Shown here: one piece after another, positions 6,608 to 6,651 of the stretch | Layout of the letters: each line of letters opens with the position of its first letter | Position numbering within the stretch: position 1 is the stretch's first letter | Made by a program: the position numbers and the translations under genes | Assembly (NCBI GenBank): GCA_020433785.1 | Contig: JAGRCC010001055.1 | Coordinates: 1 to 6,651, forward strand | Reading direction: 5' to 3' | Length of the DNA: 6,651 nt | Source of the DNA: Anaerolineae bacterium | Lineage (GTDB): Bacteria > Chloroflexota > Anaerolineae > 4572-78 > J111 | The notes under the pieces: model-generated | The model's database searches: none | The model's input: only the letters and a program-made list of their open reading frames with translations | What the model was told of the DNA's origin: nothing

Positions 6608-6651
6608 GTCATTAGCGACGAAGAAGCGAGAAATCCCTGAGAACGATGCTT
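6608..6651. repeat. Possible copy of a dispersed intergenic repeat, cut by the window end
   Basis: TGTCATTAGCGACGAAGAAG followed by CGAGAAATCCCT resembles the short dispersed repeats of form TGTCATTTCGAGCGACGAAG...CGAGAAATCCCT that recur between genes in many bacterial genomes, Chloroflexota included. The match is from memory of that motif and only one copy is visible, so repetition is not shown here. The 129 bp after the binding-protein gene hold no convincing gene. Confidence 0.35.

Noticed and set aside
6558..6651. Open frame from ATG 6558 (MQVSPIFIFIMTDAVGMS...) running off the window, with GAGGA 4 nt upstream
   Set aside because: Only 31 codons are visible, they match no family I recognise, and the second half overlaps the probable dispersed repeat. 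The possible ribosome site is the only support, so it is not called a gene.
1..6651. CRISPR array, tRNA, rRNA, insertion sequence or attachment site
   Set aside because: I looked for regularly spaced repeats, transposase genes with terminal inverted repeats, and RNA gene signatures, and saw none.

Overview
The window looks like chromosomal DNA from a Gram-positive-type or monoderm-like bacterium, most likely a member of the Chloroflexota (Anaerolineae-like). The main clue is the solute-binding lipoprotein, whose lipidated cysteine is followed by a Val/Glu/Thr-rich stalk (VEVEKIVEVEVTPTP). That tether is typical of Chloroflexota binding proteins. The assignment is inference from style of sequence, not from a marker gene.

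Layout: (1) 1-1637, plus strand: the 3' part of an ABC permease gene (start outside the window) overlapping by ATGA an ABC ATPase gene with a TOBE-type C-terminus. This is the tail of an importer operon. (2) 1634-3280, minus strand: a soluble PAS hybrid histidine kinase carrying its own receiver domain. It converges on the ATPase gene so tightly that one TTAA supplies both stop codons; a hairpin plus T-run that could end the kinase transcript lies inside the ATPase gene. (3) 3281-3467: an AT-rich divergent intergenic region with good sigma-70-like promoters in both directions and a dyad in the plus-strand leader. (4) 3468-6522, plus strand: a two-gene unit, a ResB-family (cytochrome c biogenesis) membrane protein followed after 13 nt by a family-1-like extracellular solute-binding lipoprotein. 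(5) 6523-6651: non-coding end, with a weak dyad at the stop codon and a sequence resembling a dispersed intergenic repeat.

How the genes may work together: the permease and ATPase belong to one importer. The binding protein at the right end could serve the same or another importer, but it has no permease beside it here and is instead coupled to ResB. The kinase shares its promoter region with the resB-binding protein unit, which makes co-regulation possible. No clearly new system is proven; the most unusual points are the ResB/binding-protein pairing, the metal-loop and cysteine features of the binding protein, and the compressed convergent junction.
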